64,000 nt of DNA, from positions 3,873,947 to 3,937,946 of the forward strand of contig NW_022145613.1 in the NCBI RefSeq assembly GCF_000002235.5, in the 5' to 3' direction. This stretch comes from Strongylocentrotus purpuratus. Lineage: Eukaryota > Echinodermata > Echinoidea > Camarodonta > Strongylocentrotidae. Both the position numbers and the translations under genes were made by a program. Below, piece by piece: positions 25,290 to 37,905 of this stretch. Every line of letters starts with the position of its first letter. Positions within the stretch are counted from its first letter, which is position 1. The notes under the pieces are model-generated. The model saw nothing but the letters and a program-made list of their open reading frames with translations, was not told where the DNA came from and ran no database searches.

Positions 25290-26764
25290 AAGCCATTGCT
25301 CAGCGTTATTGATTAGACTTCAGACTGAAGAGTGAGATGAGCAAAGCCCCTGTTCAGGTAATATCCATCGCTCCTCTCCCCCTAAACTACCAAAAAATTC
25401 TCTTCTTGAAAAAAATACATAATAAACGAAAATAATCATTCTAATTAAGATTGCTCAAATAGTTCTGAGTACAAATATAATTTAGAGGGAAAAAAAAATA
25501 TTTTCCCCTCTCTTGACCTGATCCTCCATTGTTTTATTTAATCATTTGTTATTGGTAAAGTATAATAGTCAGCAGTAAGTGATCTGGTGGAAATATGATT
25601 TGATTTCATAGAGTCAGCACTCTCATGACAAGGTTGATTTTCATAAACTAATTAATATAGAGGATAAGAGTTCAATAATAAAGCAAATTTTTACATTTTC
25701 TTATGTTTGATGATTTTTCTTCCTTTTAATTACCATCAGTACAATTTTCATTTTGGGCAAGATAAAAAGTCAAGGTCAATATCAATTAACAAATCAGGTG
25801 TCAACTTTTTTTCTGCGTCGTTACCGTAATAACCCAAATATATGAAACTGGATTTTATGATCAAAATAGACAGAACAGGTGCTATATTATCATTAAACGT
25901 TTCCCCATATGATTCACAAATAGTGTTTACTGGCTGTCAATAGCATGTGATCCTATTGTGTTAATAAACGCGATCAGACACCTCTTAACAGGTTTTTCCT
26001 AAATTGATTACCATATTGTTTCTTTATTGCATTGACCTATATTTCTGTGATTTCATAGAATTGGCATAATTATGACTGGACCACACACGAAAAGAAGTGA
26101 AATCAGGAGAGAAAAAAAGATAAAGAAATAGCATCTGTCGAGTTTTTATCAAAATATATGACTATGCTCTTCTGGCTCTAAATAGACAATGCATGTGTAC
26201 CGGAATGAAGATAGAGCAGAGGGAAAAAGTAATAACATTGAGAGTAAAAAATATTTATCTATCCCAGCCCATCCTTCTCCATATCATATACTCTAACAAT
26301 AATTATTAATCACTTCTGTAATTGTATCTTATCTTTATGCTTTTGCTTTGTATATTCCTTGTAATTAAGCCCCCCAGGCTGGCCTTTCTAATAATTACCA
26401 TTTCATTTCAAAGATGGTTGCAAAGATGTTGGAAAGATATAGATAGGGGCATGTGATGAAAGAGAAACAGAGAATGAAACATAATCAGAAAGGAATACCA
26501 TTTATTAGAGAAAGTCCTCTTTTCACTGCATATTGAATTCTTCAAAGCACATTTTTTTGTCATCTGTTAAGTATCTGGGCTACATTCCTCCTCCTCCTCC
26601 TTCATCTTCATTAGATCATTCGTTATGCCACAATTATCATCAGACTTTACTAATGCCTCCTAAATTCTACTCCAGAATCTTGACAACATCAATTAACCCA
26701 ATTCTAAGTGAATCCCTTTTCGTCTAGCTCCAGCTCCTCCAAACTTTCCATCTTCCTACCCAAC

Positions 26765-26778
26765 TCTCTCTCTCTCTC

Positions 26779-26820
<42 letters not shown>
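26765..26820. repeat. CT microsatellite
   Basis: An almost pure CT run with two ACT interruptions. Confidence 0.92.
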
Positions 26821-26822
<2 letters not shown>

Positions 26823-29638
26823 ACTCTGTCTCTCCTTATTTACAATTATCTCTCTCTCTTCATTCACTTCTCTCCGTCTCTCCTCATCTGTCTTGTTCTT
26901 CCTCTCCTTACCCGACTGTCTCGTTTTACCTCCGTCTCGCTGCTTCTCACTGCCAAATGCCATTATGAAATTGCATTTAATAATTTAGGATGGGACACCC
27001 TCTATTTGAGTCACATACAAACCTGTAGAGATTAGGTAACCGATATGGGGGATCTAGCCAACATGAGAGCATAGCCAGCTTTCTCAATGTTGTTAGGAAT
27101 GTTTAGAGGCAAACATGGGTAACATGATCACATTGTACTCTCATATAAGATTGACCTCTTTTCAAAGGTAATGAAATTGTTTTGAAACTGATTTTCTGTT
27201 CTGCCTTTCAATCCCAAGTACTTTTGTGTAGCCAAGAAAGTTATTTAATCGATGAGTCAAATAAACAGGCTCTTGAAAATTACTACTCTTCAAGATGATA
27301 ATTGAAAAAACTAAAAATGTTGATGACATTGACTCTCTCTCTTTCTCTCTCCCTCACTCTCTTCTTCTCTTTGTTTCTCAACATTATCAGTCTTCTCTGA
27401 CAGTGCTGTCTCTTCCATTTTACCCATGGCCTTCTCTCTCCCCTCCCCCTCTCTTTCTATATTGCTCTGTTATTTATCGTTCTCTTAATCACTCTCTCTT
27501 TTCTTTCTTTTTCTCCGCATCTTTAAGAGTTGATCCTCAACACCCAGAGCAAGACTTTAGATGCAGAATCCTTGTTAACCTACTTCCAAATGAAGATGCA
27601 AACTGGTGCCTTTTATCATTAATCTTATCACGTAGAAATCATGAAGGAATTTTGAGATTTAGCTGGAGGCAGATTGTTCATCCAATTTCTTGAGATGTGT
27701 CTGTCATCATACAATTGATGGAATTCAGTTCTTTCTCTTTTTTCATCTTCTTCTTCTTGACAGCTATTATTCCAGAAATAGTTTATTTTCTTACACTTAC
27801 AGTGAAATGAACATCAGTTCACAGAATTACTAATGACTTTTTTCTGGTAGAACAGAATATAAATGACACTGGGCTAAGATTGTTCTATGTTAATCAAAGC
27901 ATCACGATAAGGGAGTGAAATTTGTATTTAAAATAAATCATACAATTCTAAATGACCCAGTTCTGACAATCTGAGCACATGTGTTAAGTAACATTAATCC
28001 AATATGAAATAAAATTATATATCATTGATGACTGTTTTAGATCTGACGCCAGTCAATTCATTTCTATAAACTGCACGAGGCCCTTACTTGTGATTCCTAC
28101 ATCCATCACTCCTATGACCAGTATGTTTATCATTAAGACACATTTATTTTTAAATGGTGCTTTTCAAAAGGTCCTTTGATACCAAATTCACTATTCTACC
28201 CAGAATGTTACTCTTGAATCAAACAGTATATTGTGACTAACGATAATATTTATATGAATGTTCATACCAAGATGACAAGAGATCAGTCTATCTATTTAAA
28301 CAAAACCAGTTGATATCTTAGGACATGCTGTAATTTCTTCTAAAAAAAAAGTTGATAAAAGTTAACATATTATGAATTACAACAAAATACTTGCACACCC
28401 ATTCAGGTTCTTTTTTAATAGCTTACAAACTTTTTTGATTCTCATGATGATTCTAGTGGCTATTTCCATTACACAAAGAGCAATAAAATTATTGTTTGTT
28501 TTTTTACTTAAGTAATTTATCCTATTCATAGCTTAATGTGCCTTTCTATTTGTTTAAAGTTTTAGAAGGTTTGTTGCTATTTCATTTTGCTATTGGCCAA
28601 TAAATTAAACTGTGTTGCTATGGAAATTAATCCTGTGTTTATTGAGTCATCAATATTACTGTACCTATCAATCAAGCAATTAATTTTCATAATTTGTAGC
28701 CCTTACTCATCCATTCATAAAGTCATATGATTTCCTTTGAGTCTTTAGAGACTTAGTTATGACAAGTAGTAAATGTCAGATTCCAGAAGTGAATTATATC
28801 CCAATCTGATTGATCCTCAAGATTAGTTTAGATTAGTTACTGACCTGATCCTCATCCCTTGTTTGATGTACCAAGAAATTGATTGAGCTGCAGAAAGGAC
28901 ATGAGGGACCGATGGATACTATATTTATTTATTTTTAAAAAATTGTGCGGTAATTCAATAACACCTAACTTGTGTTTCTGTTTAGCAAACCGAAAATTGT
29001 TATTTATAATGTTCATGAATACTTCTATCTACATCTGTTTTTATATCTTTTCATATTTTCATCACAGTTTCTCTTTCTTCTGCATTTTTTTACCCGGCCG
29101 CTTCCTCCACATTCTCTCTCTGTCTCTGTCTCTCTGTCTCTCTCTCTGTGTCTCTCTCTCTTCTTCTCTCTTCCTCTCTATCTCATCATCCTCATTTATC
29201 AAACATCAGAATATCATCTCTCCCTAAATTATTCATATGTCACATACATCAGAAGTAATCTTTCTCATTCTGATATGAAAGTGTCACACAAGAAAATGTT
29301 ATATCGTTGGAAAGTGGCATTTTACTTGACAGAAGTGGAATTCAGCAATCCTGTTTTCGACAAAAGTGAAACCACTTGGCATTTTTTGGAGCCCAACTTT
29401 CCAGAACCTCTCTATCCATATTAGAAAAGTAATTCAATTTCCATAATTGCACTCAACTGTCCCATTTGTCAACCTGAATACAAGACAGAAGTACAGCAAT
29501 CCTAGAGTACTAGCAGTGGGTGAATTTATGAGGGCCTGTGTTTGGGAGTGTTTCCCCAGTGCGTCAATGGGATGTTCATGCTTCATTTAGCTGGGATTTG
29601 ATGAGCTCATCATCTGACAGTGTAGCTTAACCCTCTCC

Positions 29639-29904
29639 AGGCCTGTCTCCATCAGCTCGAGTATGCCAAATAACCCGCTATTTTAACTATCCCGATCGCA
29701 AATTAACCAGTTAATTCACGTCTCCATGAGCCCGCAGTTGCAATTAGTGGGATATTTGGTTGAGAAGTATCCCGAGAAATCTTGGTTCTTGTTTCCAAAA
29801 TATCCCACTATTTTAAAAACAACAGGCTAATTTGAGCCCATCCGAGCTAGTTTGTGATGAGCGTATCGGTCTGGTGAAGTTGCAATTTTGAGCTGGACAG
29901 GCCT
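29639..29904. mobile_element. Probable 266-bp MITE with AGGCCTGTC termini
   Basis: AGGCCTGTC at the left and GACAGGCCT at the right are perfect 9-bp inverted ends, with a shared CAGCTC a few bases inside. The interior repeats TATCCC(A/G)CTATTTTAA-like words in both halves. No clear target duplication was found, so the boundaries are less certain. Confidence 0.5.
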
Positions 29905-30548
29905 TCTGTGCCACAAAGTTTATGAAATACTGTTATATACTAACTTTAAAAGTGTCCTGTTTTCCCACCTCAAGTCTACATGTGCCTTATATGGGCTACA
30001 ATCTGAAACCATCTTCATCACAATGTCACTCTTCTGTGACAATTCATTTTAAAACAAGAAATTAGGTGCCACATTCAGCTGCAAAGTAGGAAACGTTTGA
30101 CCTATGTCACGAACCCAGCTTCTGATATGATGTGACATCGAAGCTTTCAAACCAACTTAAACTAGCTAGGACCTGTCTGACCATAGTTTCCTCTTACAAT
30201 AATATACTGCTTCATATGATTTAATATCAGATGGTTGACATGATGGTGTCCAGGGTATATGACAACAGACAAGGGTGTTGCTAGACCAATCTAAATTGAA
30301 ATGTCAGATAAAATTATATGACAAGCTAGCCAAAACTTCCAACCAGCAAAAAAAGAGGCACAAGATTTTAAATTAAAAATTTAAAATGGGGTTTGAAATG
30401 GTCGTAGCAACACAGGAAGAGGAATAAAGGAGCCCAAAGTCTCTGCTCAACTACAAGAATCATAAGAACCATCACTTATGGAAGTTGATGGAATCTTGGT
30501 TTACGGTAAAATGAGGGTCAGTAGAAGCTACCACAGAGATATCCTTAC

Positions 30549-30638
30549 CTTCAATTCAAGTTGCTTGTTGGATACCACCACGTTACAGTTTTCTCTCTCC
30601 ACATCACTAAGACCAGTGTCAGTTGATGATAACCCATT
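30549..30638 (-). CDS. NCKAP5: Coding exon of the NCKAP5 orthologue, 30 codons
   Basis: On the minus strand, a TTCATGACGACAG acceptor is followed by a 90-base frame and an AAG/GTAAGG donor, both in phase 0. The peptide starts NGLSSTDTGLSDVERENC and ends NKQLELK. The SSTDTG stretch resembles the ESSSTDEG linker that I recall just before the LLLERLKALEAENSALALEN block of human NCKAP5. Its position, 516 bases downstream of the previous exon, and its phase agree with the gene model. Because 90 bases is a multiple of three, skipping it would keep the frame. Confidence 0.75.
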
Positions 30639-31154
30639 CTGTCGTCATGAAAATTAAAATGAAAAAAAGAAGATGCAAACATTCATTAAAGAAGGACTTG
30701 CATGATTTAGGGCCAGAAAGTGTGTTACATAATGCTCTTGAGAGGATAGTAGGTTTGCCATTAAGTCATAAATGAGGGCATACTTTTCTAAGCAGCTTCC
30801 AAGTACTCAAAATGCTGAGCAAGCTACATTAACGTTCACATCCTCCTGGGTACCCACATAACACCTGGGTGGAGATTGGCAAATGTAGATTAACGTCTTG
30901 CCATTTTAGTGCCCAAGCAGGATTTGAACCCTGTACCTTGTGATCTGCAGTGACTTAGTCCACTAGACGACGACACCTCTACAACTACCTCTAACCCTAA
31001 CTCTAACTCTAAAATTATATCTTCGATAAAATAAAGGCCAGAGAAAATATCCTCTTAGAGACTGCTGGGCCACCTAACCCAAGAACAAGGGGATAGAAAC
31101 AACAACAAAAAAGAGGGGGAAAATAAATCGTTGTTATCATTTGATTCTACTCAC
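30639..31154 (-). other. Short intron of the NCKAP5 orthologue
   Basis: A 516-base intron, mostly occupied by the SINE. Next to the SINE head lies CTAACCCTAACTCTAACTCT (about 30990-31010), which looks telomere-like but is too short and imperfect to call. Confidence 0.7.
30770..30990 (-). mobile_element. tRNA-derived SINE with intact-looking promoter boxes
   Basis: On the minus strand a tRNA-like head has an A-box-like TAGTGGACTAAGTC (30965-30952) and a perfect B box GGTTCAAATCC (30930-30920), as in a tRNA T arm. It is followed by a body, ATCTACATTTGCCAATCTCC and ACCCAGGTGTTATGTGGGTA, shared with the copy at 49090. The (ATT)n tail seen in other copies is missing. It sits in the short intron between two exons, 130 bases from the nearer one. 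Confidence 0.75.
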
Positions 31155-31352
31155 CTGTAACCGTTTACAACTCTCTGCATTATCACACAGTGATTCCACG
31201 CTGCTTGCGCTCCGTAACCGTATGATCTCCTCCTGTAACGCCTCCAGCTGAGCATTGCACGACTTATTCTCTGCAACAGCGCCCTCTAGTTGCTTCTCCA
31301 GACATGTGCGGGCCTCACGCTCTTGCATCAGCTCCCGCATCGTTGTCTCTTT
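31155..31352 (-). CDS. NCKAP5: Coding exon of the NCKAP5 orthologue, 66 codons of coiled coil
   Basis: The minus strand shows a strong pyrimidine tract and CTATACAG acceptor, a 198-base open frame and a CAG/GTGAGT donor; both borders are in phase 0. The peptide begins KETTMRELMQEREART and continues through CLEKQLEGAVAENKSCNAQL and EALQEEIIRLRSASS to ESCKRLQ. It has the heptad pattern and charge of a coiled coil. The start lines up with HEKLIHELEEERHLRLQSEKRL recalled from human NCKAP5, directly after the SEGAM that matches the preceding exon. The last part is serine-rich and less conserved. Both the upstream exon and the alternative first exon can splice here in frame. Confidence 0.9.
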
Positions 31353-34169
31353 CTGTATAGAGAGAAGAAACAAAAAATTAAATGTTTGTTTATCATATCC
31401 TTGGTATCTATAATTATGAAAGGTACATACATACTGGTATTTTTAGTCAAATAGATTAAAACTGTTCAGCGTTCTATAAAAAGACACTATTGAAATTTTC
31501 TTCGTAACTTCACATGAACTTATAATACCTTGTGTTGTACCTCTTCGAATATACTTAAAACACACACATACACACAAACAGATCCCGTCCAATGATGTAA
31601 CGGAAAGCCTCGTCCACATATGACAATGGTATACCACAGGCTTTGTAAAGATGTTGCTTGGTCTTTTGCAACCCATGGTAACCCATAATGAGCATCTACA
31701 AACTTCGATCAGCCTGGAAGAAAATTGCTATAAAAGTGAGAAGTAGTATGAGCTCAAAATTAGCCTGTTTCGAAGATAAGATACTCACATAAAATTTCAT
31801 GTGTGCAAATCTTTTCAGATCAAGCCTCAAACCTTGCTATGGCACCACAGAAATAATGTAGTCCATAGAAAAGTTTTTCAAACACAAATTTTCGTCCAAA
31901 GTGTCATTCGATGGTCATCAACAGTGGTGAAAGAAACACATCTCTGTATCGCACTTATGATTATCCTGACGATCCTGAGCTTCCCCCGTACAAGATCACA
32001 TCAGTGGCAGACCGACCGATCAAATGATTTCCCTCATTCCCACCAGATGTCCCCATCCAATCAAAATTCCCCCACAAAACCGAGGATGACAGCCCCCTCC
32101 GTCCAACCGGTGGTAAGATGGAAGGGGCAAGATCTGAGGTGTTACAGACTAGAAACACGAGAGGTAAATAGTTAGTCCTCAGGGGGCGACAGATTCATGC
32201 TTTCTGGCTTCCTCTACCTAGCACAACTCCCATTCCGAAAGAAGGATGGTGACTGAACTTGGTCTGCACCTCCTGCCCAAGCAGCTAGCTAGTCTTCCTA
32301 CCATAAACAGTTACCACGGTAACCTCTCATCCAGTGTGATGTCCTCCATTATGGCTACAGATACCTGACTATTTCTTTGTTTATCAGTATTAGAGAAGTA
32401 TAGTCATTACAGCAGCACAGATCAAGAGGCCTCTAAGCTAAAACTCTCTTTCACACCCAGCTCTGCCAGCGAGCTTAACATTTCATTCCATCTATTGATA
32501 ATTCATGGCCGGGGGCGCTACTGAACCTCTGCCCGGTAATTGGGGGAAGCGGAGGATAGGACGATGTGAGTCAGAGCAGAGGGATATCCCAAGGAACATT
32601 ACGGAGAGAGCAGGAACATCTTTATCATATTATTCTTTTCTTTATAACTTTTCCTATTTTCCTTCTTTATATCTTGGAGAAAAACAATAAGCGATATAAA
32701 GGAGACATAATGAAGTCTTTCTTTATCTTGTTCTTTTAGCATGCTTTACAAATTGGACTGCAAAATATTGTTGTATCATACTATTCCTTTGACTTAAAGT
32801 TGTCTTCTAATATTTACAAATCATATCATCCACAAAATTCTTAAATTATCTCTACTCAAAAGCACACTAAGTTCAAAATTGTCCTCATTATTAGAGTTGT
32901 ATTACCCATATATCAAATTTTATCCATGCTTCAAATCACTCAAACTTATTCAGCACTTTGGATATTGTTTCAACTTTATTTCTGTTCCCACCCTCCTAAT
33001 TCAGCCCTCCCTAAATTTGATAACTAACTGCATCCTACATGTACGAGTGAGAAAATACGATACTGAATTTTTAAATCAGTTGCTAAAATATCTGACAAAA
33101 ACTACGATGGAATTAAATGAATCTCTTCCCCTTCCATTTTTGTGAAAAATTGTAATTTAATAGCTTCATGAGTGAAAATGCATCTAATGTGACCTTGATA
33201 GCATCACATTGTTTGTCTTGAGAGTTTTCGCCTTGACAGTGAGCCCTCGGGGTTCCGTTGGCATTCAGCGCGTTCCTTGGCTTCCAATCATGACACGATT
33301 GATTTTATTTCAGATAACAGCTTGTCGGTAATTTCATATTTAGGAATTACTTCTTAGCCCTCCTCGTTCATTATGCTGATTTGGACCTATTATTGCATTT
33401 CATAGTTTTCCCTTTTTTCTGCAGCTGACAATTAAGGCTCTCTGATTGCATCAGTTTTGGGGAAATTTCCTTGTAATTTTGGAGGGGATAAAATCAATTG
33501 CAGTTGTTATTGTTTGTGTTTTTCCTGAGGCAGTCATGTGTAGATGACACCTCTACGTTCACATGATGAGAGCATGAATGAAAACGGCATCGGGTGTCGG
33601 GGCTCCGCAAACAAAGGGACGCGGATAGGGGAGAAAAGAAGAAAAGGCGAGAAAAAAGCAACCGGTTTTCATAAATGGGACAGTCAGTGAAGGCTAAAAA
33701 GGAATATGAGGGGTAACAGAGAGAACTGGAGACAGGGGTTAGGAGAAAGGGAGTGAAAGCACTTGAAGAACAATATTGATGTTTTCAGAAAAATAATTCC
33801 TGATGTTGTCTTCAACCTACTGGATACCTCAAGAAAACACAGTTGCACTCCCTTATCAAGCCTGACCAGCATCAATAGTGGTTCTTTTTAAGGGGGGAAA
33901 GAACAATGGTAGAAAATACTGAAAAAATGAAGTATACACAAATTAGGCTCAAATTGATTCACCACTAGAGATACTAGAGACAAGTAATGGTACTAACCCT
34001 TCATTCATACTACCAGCATTCATCGTATAGCTATACAATAAGTAATTACCCCTATACAAATTTAAGTTCGTCGCGAACTCGTATTATGCTCGTGGTAAGC
34101 TTAATAAGATCGTTTTTTAGGCTTTAAGCTCGTAACACGCTCCCAGGACGCTTGTAACGATCTTACAAA

Positions 34170-34500
34170 ATCTTGGCGAGCTCGTGCACGAGTTCGCCAC
34201 GAGCTCGTGGCGAACTCGCGGGTAAACTGGGGAGCTCGTGGCGAGCTCGTGGATAAAAGAGGGAGCTCGTGGCGAGCTCGTTGGTAAAAGGGGGAGCTCG
34301 TGGCGAGCTCGTGGGTAAAAGGGGGAGCTCGTGGCGAGCTCGGGCGTAAACTGGGGAGCTCGTGGGCGAGCTCGGGGGTAAACTGGGGAGCTCGTGGCGA
34401 GCTCGTGGGTAAAAGGGGGAGTTCGTGGCGAGCTCGGGGTTAAACTGAGGAGCTCGTGGCGAGCTCCCCAGAGCTCCCCAGAGCTCGCCACGATCTCGCT
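34170..34500. repeat. Left-end minisatellite array of transposon copy B
   Basis: The same GAGCTCGTGGCGAGCTCG plus GGGTAAA(A/C)(G/T)GGGG units as in copy A, about ten of them. Near the end is a short local inversion (GAGCTCCCCAGAGCTCCCC), where the repeat turns to GAGCTCGCCACGATCTCG. Confidence 0.9.
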
Positions 34501-34542
34501 GGTAAACAGGTGATCCAGCTCCCAGGAAAACAGTTAGGTATA

Positions 34543-35191
34543 CAGTGTGAGTCCCAAAAAAATTTACACCTAGAAAATTGCTAATTATTTTAAAAATTAT
34601 CTGTGAACAGTAAATTATTATACATTCTATGAAAGAGTGTTTTATCTTGAATCATTTAGTATCATTTTTGTGTGGTATGTTTGGATGAACAGGAGGCATT
34701 GCATGCGAGAGTGCAAAAATCGACTTGCGCCAAAGTTGCTAATGTGATGTTTGAATAAAACAATTGCGATATGGGTATTATTTCAGTCATTACAGATCAA
34801 CACAACATCCCAAACAAAATTAATCATGCCACACATATCAAAAATTGAATATAAAATATCAACGAACATTGTTAGTGTGTTTGCTTGTGACTCTGCTTCT
34901 GCAAAAAACATATGCAATGCATTTCATTTGATACATTCAATTCATTCTCTCACTCCGCTGATCCCAACATAATACATACTGTAGGCATCACTTTGGCGCA
35001 AGTCAATTTTTGCACTTTCACAAACAATGCCTCCTGTTCATCCAAGCGTGAACACATACCACACAAAAGTGATACCAAACGATTTGGAATAAAACACTCT
35101 TTCATAAGATGTATAATAATTTACTGTTCATAGATGATTTTTAGAATAATTAGCATTTTTCTAGTTGTAAACTTTTTTTTGACTCACACGG
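34543..35191. mobile_element. 649-bp TA-flanked palindromic element nested in copy B
   Basis: The left arm (from CAGTGTGAGTCCCAAAAAAA, about 200 bp) is an inverted copy of the right arm (ending GACTCACACGG); shared words include AACAGTAAATTATTATACAT and ACAGGAGGCATTG. TA stands immediately outside each end (34541-34542 and 35192-35193). About 240 bp between the arms is unique and non-coding. The long arms and the TA duplication suggest a Tc1/mariner-type non-autonomous element. It is absent from copy A. Confidence 0.82.
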
Positions 35192-35795
35192 TATACATGT
35201 ATATATTTTAAAGTTCCCTTCAGGATGCCAATTTCTTTTATTTATTCTATTAATATATGTACATGTATTTTTAAAATGTCTTGGGCCAAGGAAAATGAGT
35301 TCCTACTTCCTAGTTTCTTGTCTCCACCAGCATCCTTTTTATGTAATTTTTTTTAAAATAAAAAATATTGATCTGAAGATATCTCTCACCTGAAATAATT
35401 AAGGTAAACAAATGCATACTTTATTATTTTGATACATTTTTGAGCCTCTTTGTCAGAACATATGCAATTACATTGAAAGTTCAGAAAATTTGTGTTGAAA
35501 TTGAAACAATAGCTTTTTCATGCTGAAGTAACCTGTCAAATTACTTGTAAATTTAATTAAATTCTTTTGAAACTTTGAAACATTTATTTGCAGCATACCA
35601 GATTGGGAAGGGGGGGGGGGGGTTGCCATTTATTCTGACTGTATCATATATTTAACACCTTGAAATGTCACTATCAGGTATTACATAAGAGCACACACCC
35701 AGACCTTGATTCGAGGTCAACTCCCTGTTTCTAACTTGCTCTCTCCTTATGTACATAGGATTCCCCCTCCTTACACACAAATCCCTATTCCTATC

Positions 35796-36665
35796 TCTTC
35801 TCCCCTCTCTCACTTTCTTGTGTACACTCTCTTGTGGAATTACCACTGGTAGCATTCCTGATAAGAATGAATTGACTTGTTAGGCAGATTTGGTCAGCCA
35901 TTTTCTATCTTGTTTTTGTGGAGAGCAGACATGGATTTTGAATGGTACTGCATGCTGAAGCTCCTTTGTTTTAGGTAAGAGAAAAACTTATTTCTCACAC
36001 CTTATAACTAAATGTTCTACTTGTGTTCTACTTGTGTAAGACTAGGCCAACAGTTAGGCCTACCTCTCTTATACATTTATGAAAGAGAAGTGTAGAGTAA
36101 TGATTAATGAGATAAAGTATTTATTCTCTTTCTAAATCTAGTGAGATATCTTTTCATATATTGGGAAGTTTGTTTCTCCATCTATCTAGCACATACATGT
36201 AGTATATTCACTTCATTAAAGTAACATTAGATATAATCTAATTCTCTTCTCCCCACTCTCACTTTCTTGTTTACTCTCTCTTGTGGAATTACCACTGGTA
36301 GCATTCCTGATAAGAATGAATTGATGTGTTAGTTATAGGCCACTTTGGGCAAGTCTTTCTCCATCTTGCTTTTGTAGAGAGCAGACATGGGTTTTGAATG
36401 GTATTGCAGCTCCTTTGTTTTAGGTAAGAGAAAAACTAATTCCTCACACCTTATAACTAAATGTTCTACTTGTGTATTTATAGGCCAACAGTTAGGCCTA
36501 CCTCTCTTATACATTTATGAAAGAGAAGTGTAGAGTAATGATTAATGAGATAAAGTATTTATTCTCTTTCTAGTGAGATATCTTTTCATATATTGGTAAG
36601 TTTGTTTCTCTATCTATATAGCACATAGTATATTCACTTCATTAAAGTAACATTAGATATAATCT
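35796..36665. repeat. Tandem duplication (~449-bp unit) inside copy B
   Basis: The run starting TCTTCTCCCC, then TTGTGGAATTACCACTGGTA, through AAAGTAACATTAGATAT occurs twice in direct order, about 449 bases apart. Copy A has this sequence once (near 9115-9530), so the duplication arose after the copies separated or in copy B's source. Confidence 0.8.
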
Positions 36666-37450
36666 ATGTGATAAGGTTATATTCATGTAAATATTCCTGT
36701 ATCTTGACTGACAAACCCTATCATTTAGGCAACATGAGAGCACATTAATGCATTTTGTCTGAATACTGAAAACTAGTTTGCTAGCGGATATAAAGAAGGG
36801 ATTGTTCTAGAGATCCTATAGTATATGTACATGTATCATTACTTGGTACCCTGGGTTGGTGAATACACTGACAAGAAGGGGGATGCTACATAGTTATTGT
36901 ATGAATACCGCTTTATTAGTTTGGATCTTTGTAATATTATGAGTGATTAGAATGATGGAATAATTACCCAAATGGATAATAATATTTCTTCAAAGGCAGA
37001 GTATTATACAGTGTAATTACTCACATATTTAATTTCATTATACAGTGTAATTATATAATTTGGAAATCATTTATTCATTCATATCGTTGTGTGAAGTTGT
37101 GAACCCTGCATACAGGTAACATGTATTTTACAGGGTTTGTATTGACTCTAATAAAAAGATACTTTTTTTAAGTTATATTTTATGTTATATCTTTTCTTTC
37201 TGTACTTTGATATATTAGTGTTTTCATTGATTGATATCCCAGAAGTAATGAGCTTTTAACTTTCCCTTATTCTAAAGAGGATCACTGTATTCTTCACCAG
37301 CTTGCCAACTGAATTGTCCCTGCACAGCCAGCCTGCAGATGTTAACAGGATATTGGAAGGTTGATAAGTTAGATAAATATATATGCATGCCAATAGCTCA
37401 ACAGGATCATCAAGTTCACCTCTATATGTAGACACAAATTAGTTCTCAAT

Positions 37451-37564
37451 AGGGACTTTTAGATTTGCACGAAGACAATGTGGATTGCTACGGTCGACGT
37501 CCTTTTTATGCACTGCCTTCAATGGACGTCACAGGTTTCAGTCCACGCAAATCTAAAAGTCCCT
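37451..37564. mobile_element. 114-bp MITE nested in copy B, with AAT duplication and an empty site in copy A
   Basis: The ends AGGGACTTTTAGATTTGC are perfect 18-bp inverted repeats. AAT stands on both sides (37448-37450 and 37565-37567). The corresponding place in copy A, near 10302-10314, reads TCTCAATGCCAAC with a single AAT and no insert, directly showing insertion with a 3-bp duplication. A 3-bp duplication suggests a PIF/Harbinger-type MITE. Confidence 0.88.
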
Positions 37565-37624
37565 AATGCCAACATGCTGTTGAGCACGCCATTAAGCTAG
37601 CAGCCATTTTTTTCCACAAGATTG

Positions 37625-37905
37625 TCGACGAACTCGTACGAACTCGTTGACGAACTCGTTGACGAACTCGTACGAACTCGTTGACGAGCTTGTCGACGAA
37701 CTCGTACGAACTCGTACGAACTCGCCAACGAGCACGCCAACGAGCTTATCGGCCAGTGACGAGCTGCATATTTGGAGCACGCCAACGAGCTCGCGTGCAT
37801 GCTCGTAGCTAATTTGCATATTTGGAACGAAACGAGTTCGTCTGCGAGTTCGTCTGCGAGTTCGTCGACGAACTCGTGGGCGAGCACGCTGACGAGCTCG
37901 CGTGT
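37625..37905. repeat. Right-end minisatellite array of transposon copy B
   Basis: Units such as GACGAACTCGTACGAACTCG and CCAACGAGC(A/T)CG, with the AGCTAATTTGCATATTTGG spacer also found in copy A. The open frames across it, on both strands, are repeat shadows. Confidence 0.88.

Larger units (their letters stand above)
23154..30548 (-). other. Intron between the NGLSSTDTG exon and the downstream exons
   Basis: It holds MITEs at 25036-25289 and 29639-29904, and CT-rich runs near 26765-26820, 27330-27360 and 29113-29180. The open frames around 26708, 27295 and 28972 on the plus strand are serine/leucine readings of these runs and are not genes. In 23160-25030, 25290-26760 and 27700-29110 I see nothing further. 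Confidence 0.6.

Noticed and set aside
26708-26968. Serine/leucine-rich frames over CT runs here and at 27295-27693, 28972-29424, 58130-58417 and 62160-62459
   Set aside because: Polypyrimidine or polypurine microsatellites read as SLSL or RERE; not genes.
30990-31012. Telomere-like CTAACCCTAACTCTAACTCT
   Set aside because: Only about four imperfect units; no evidence for an interstitial telomere.
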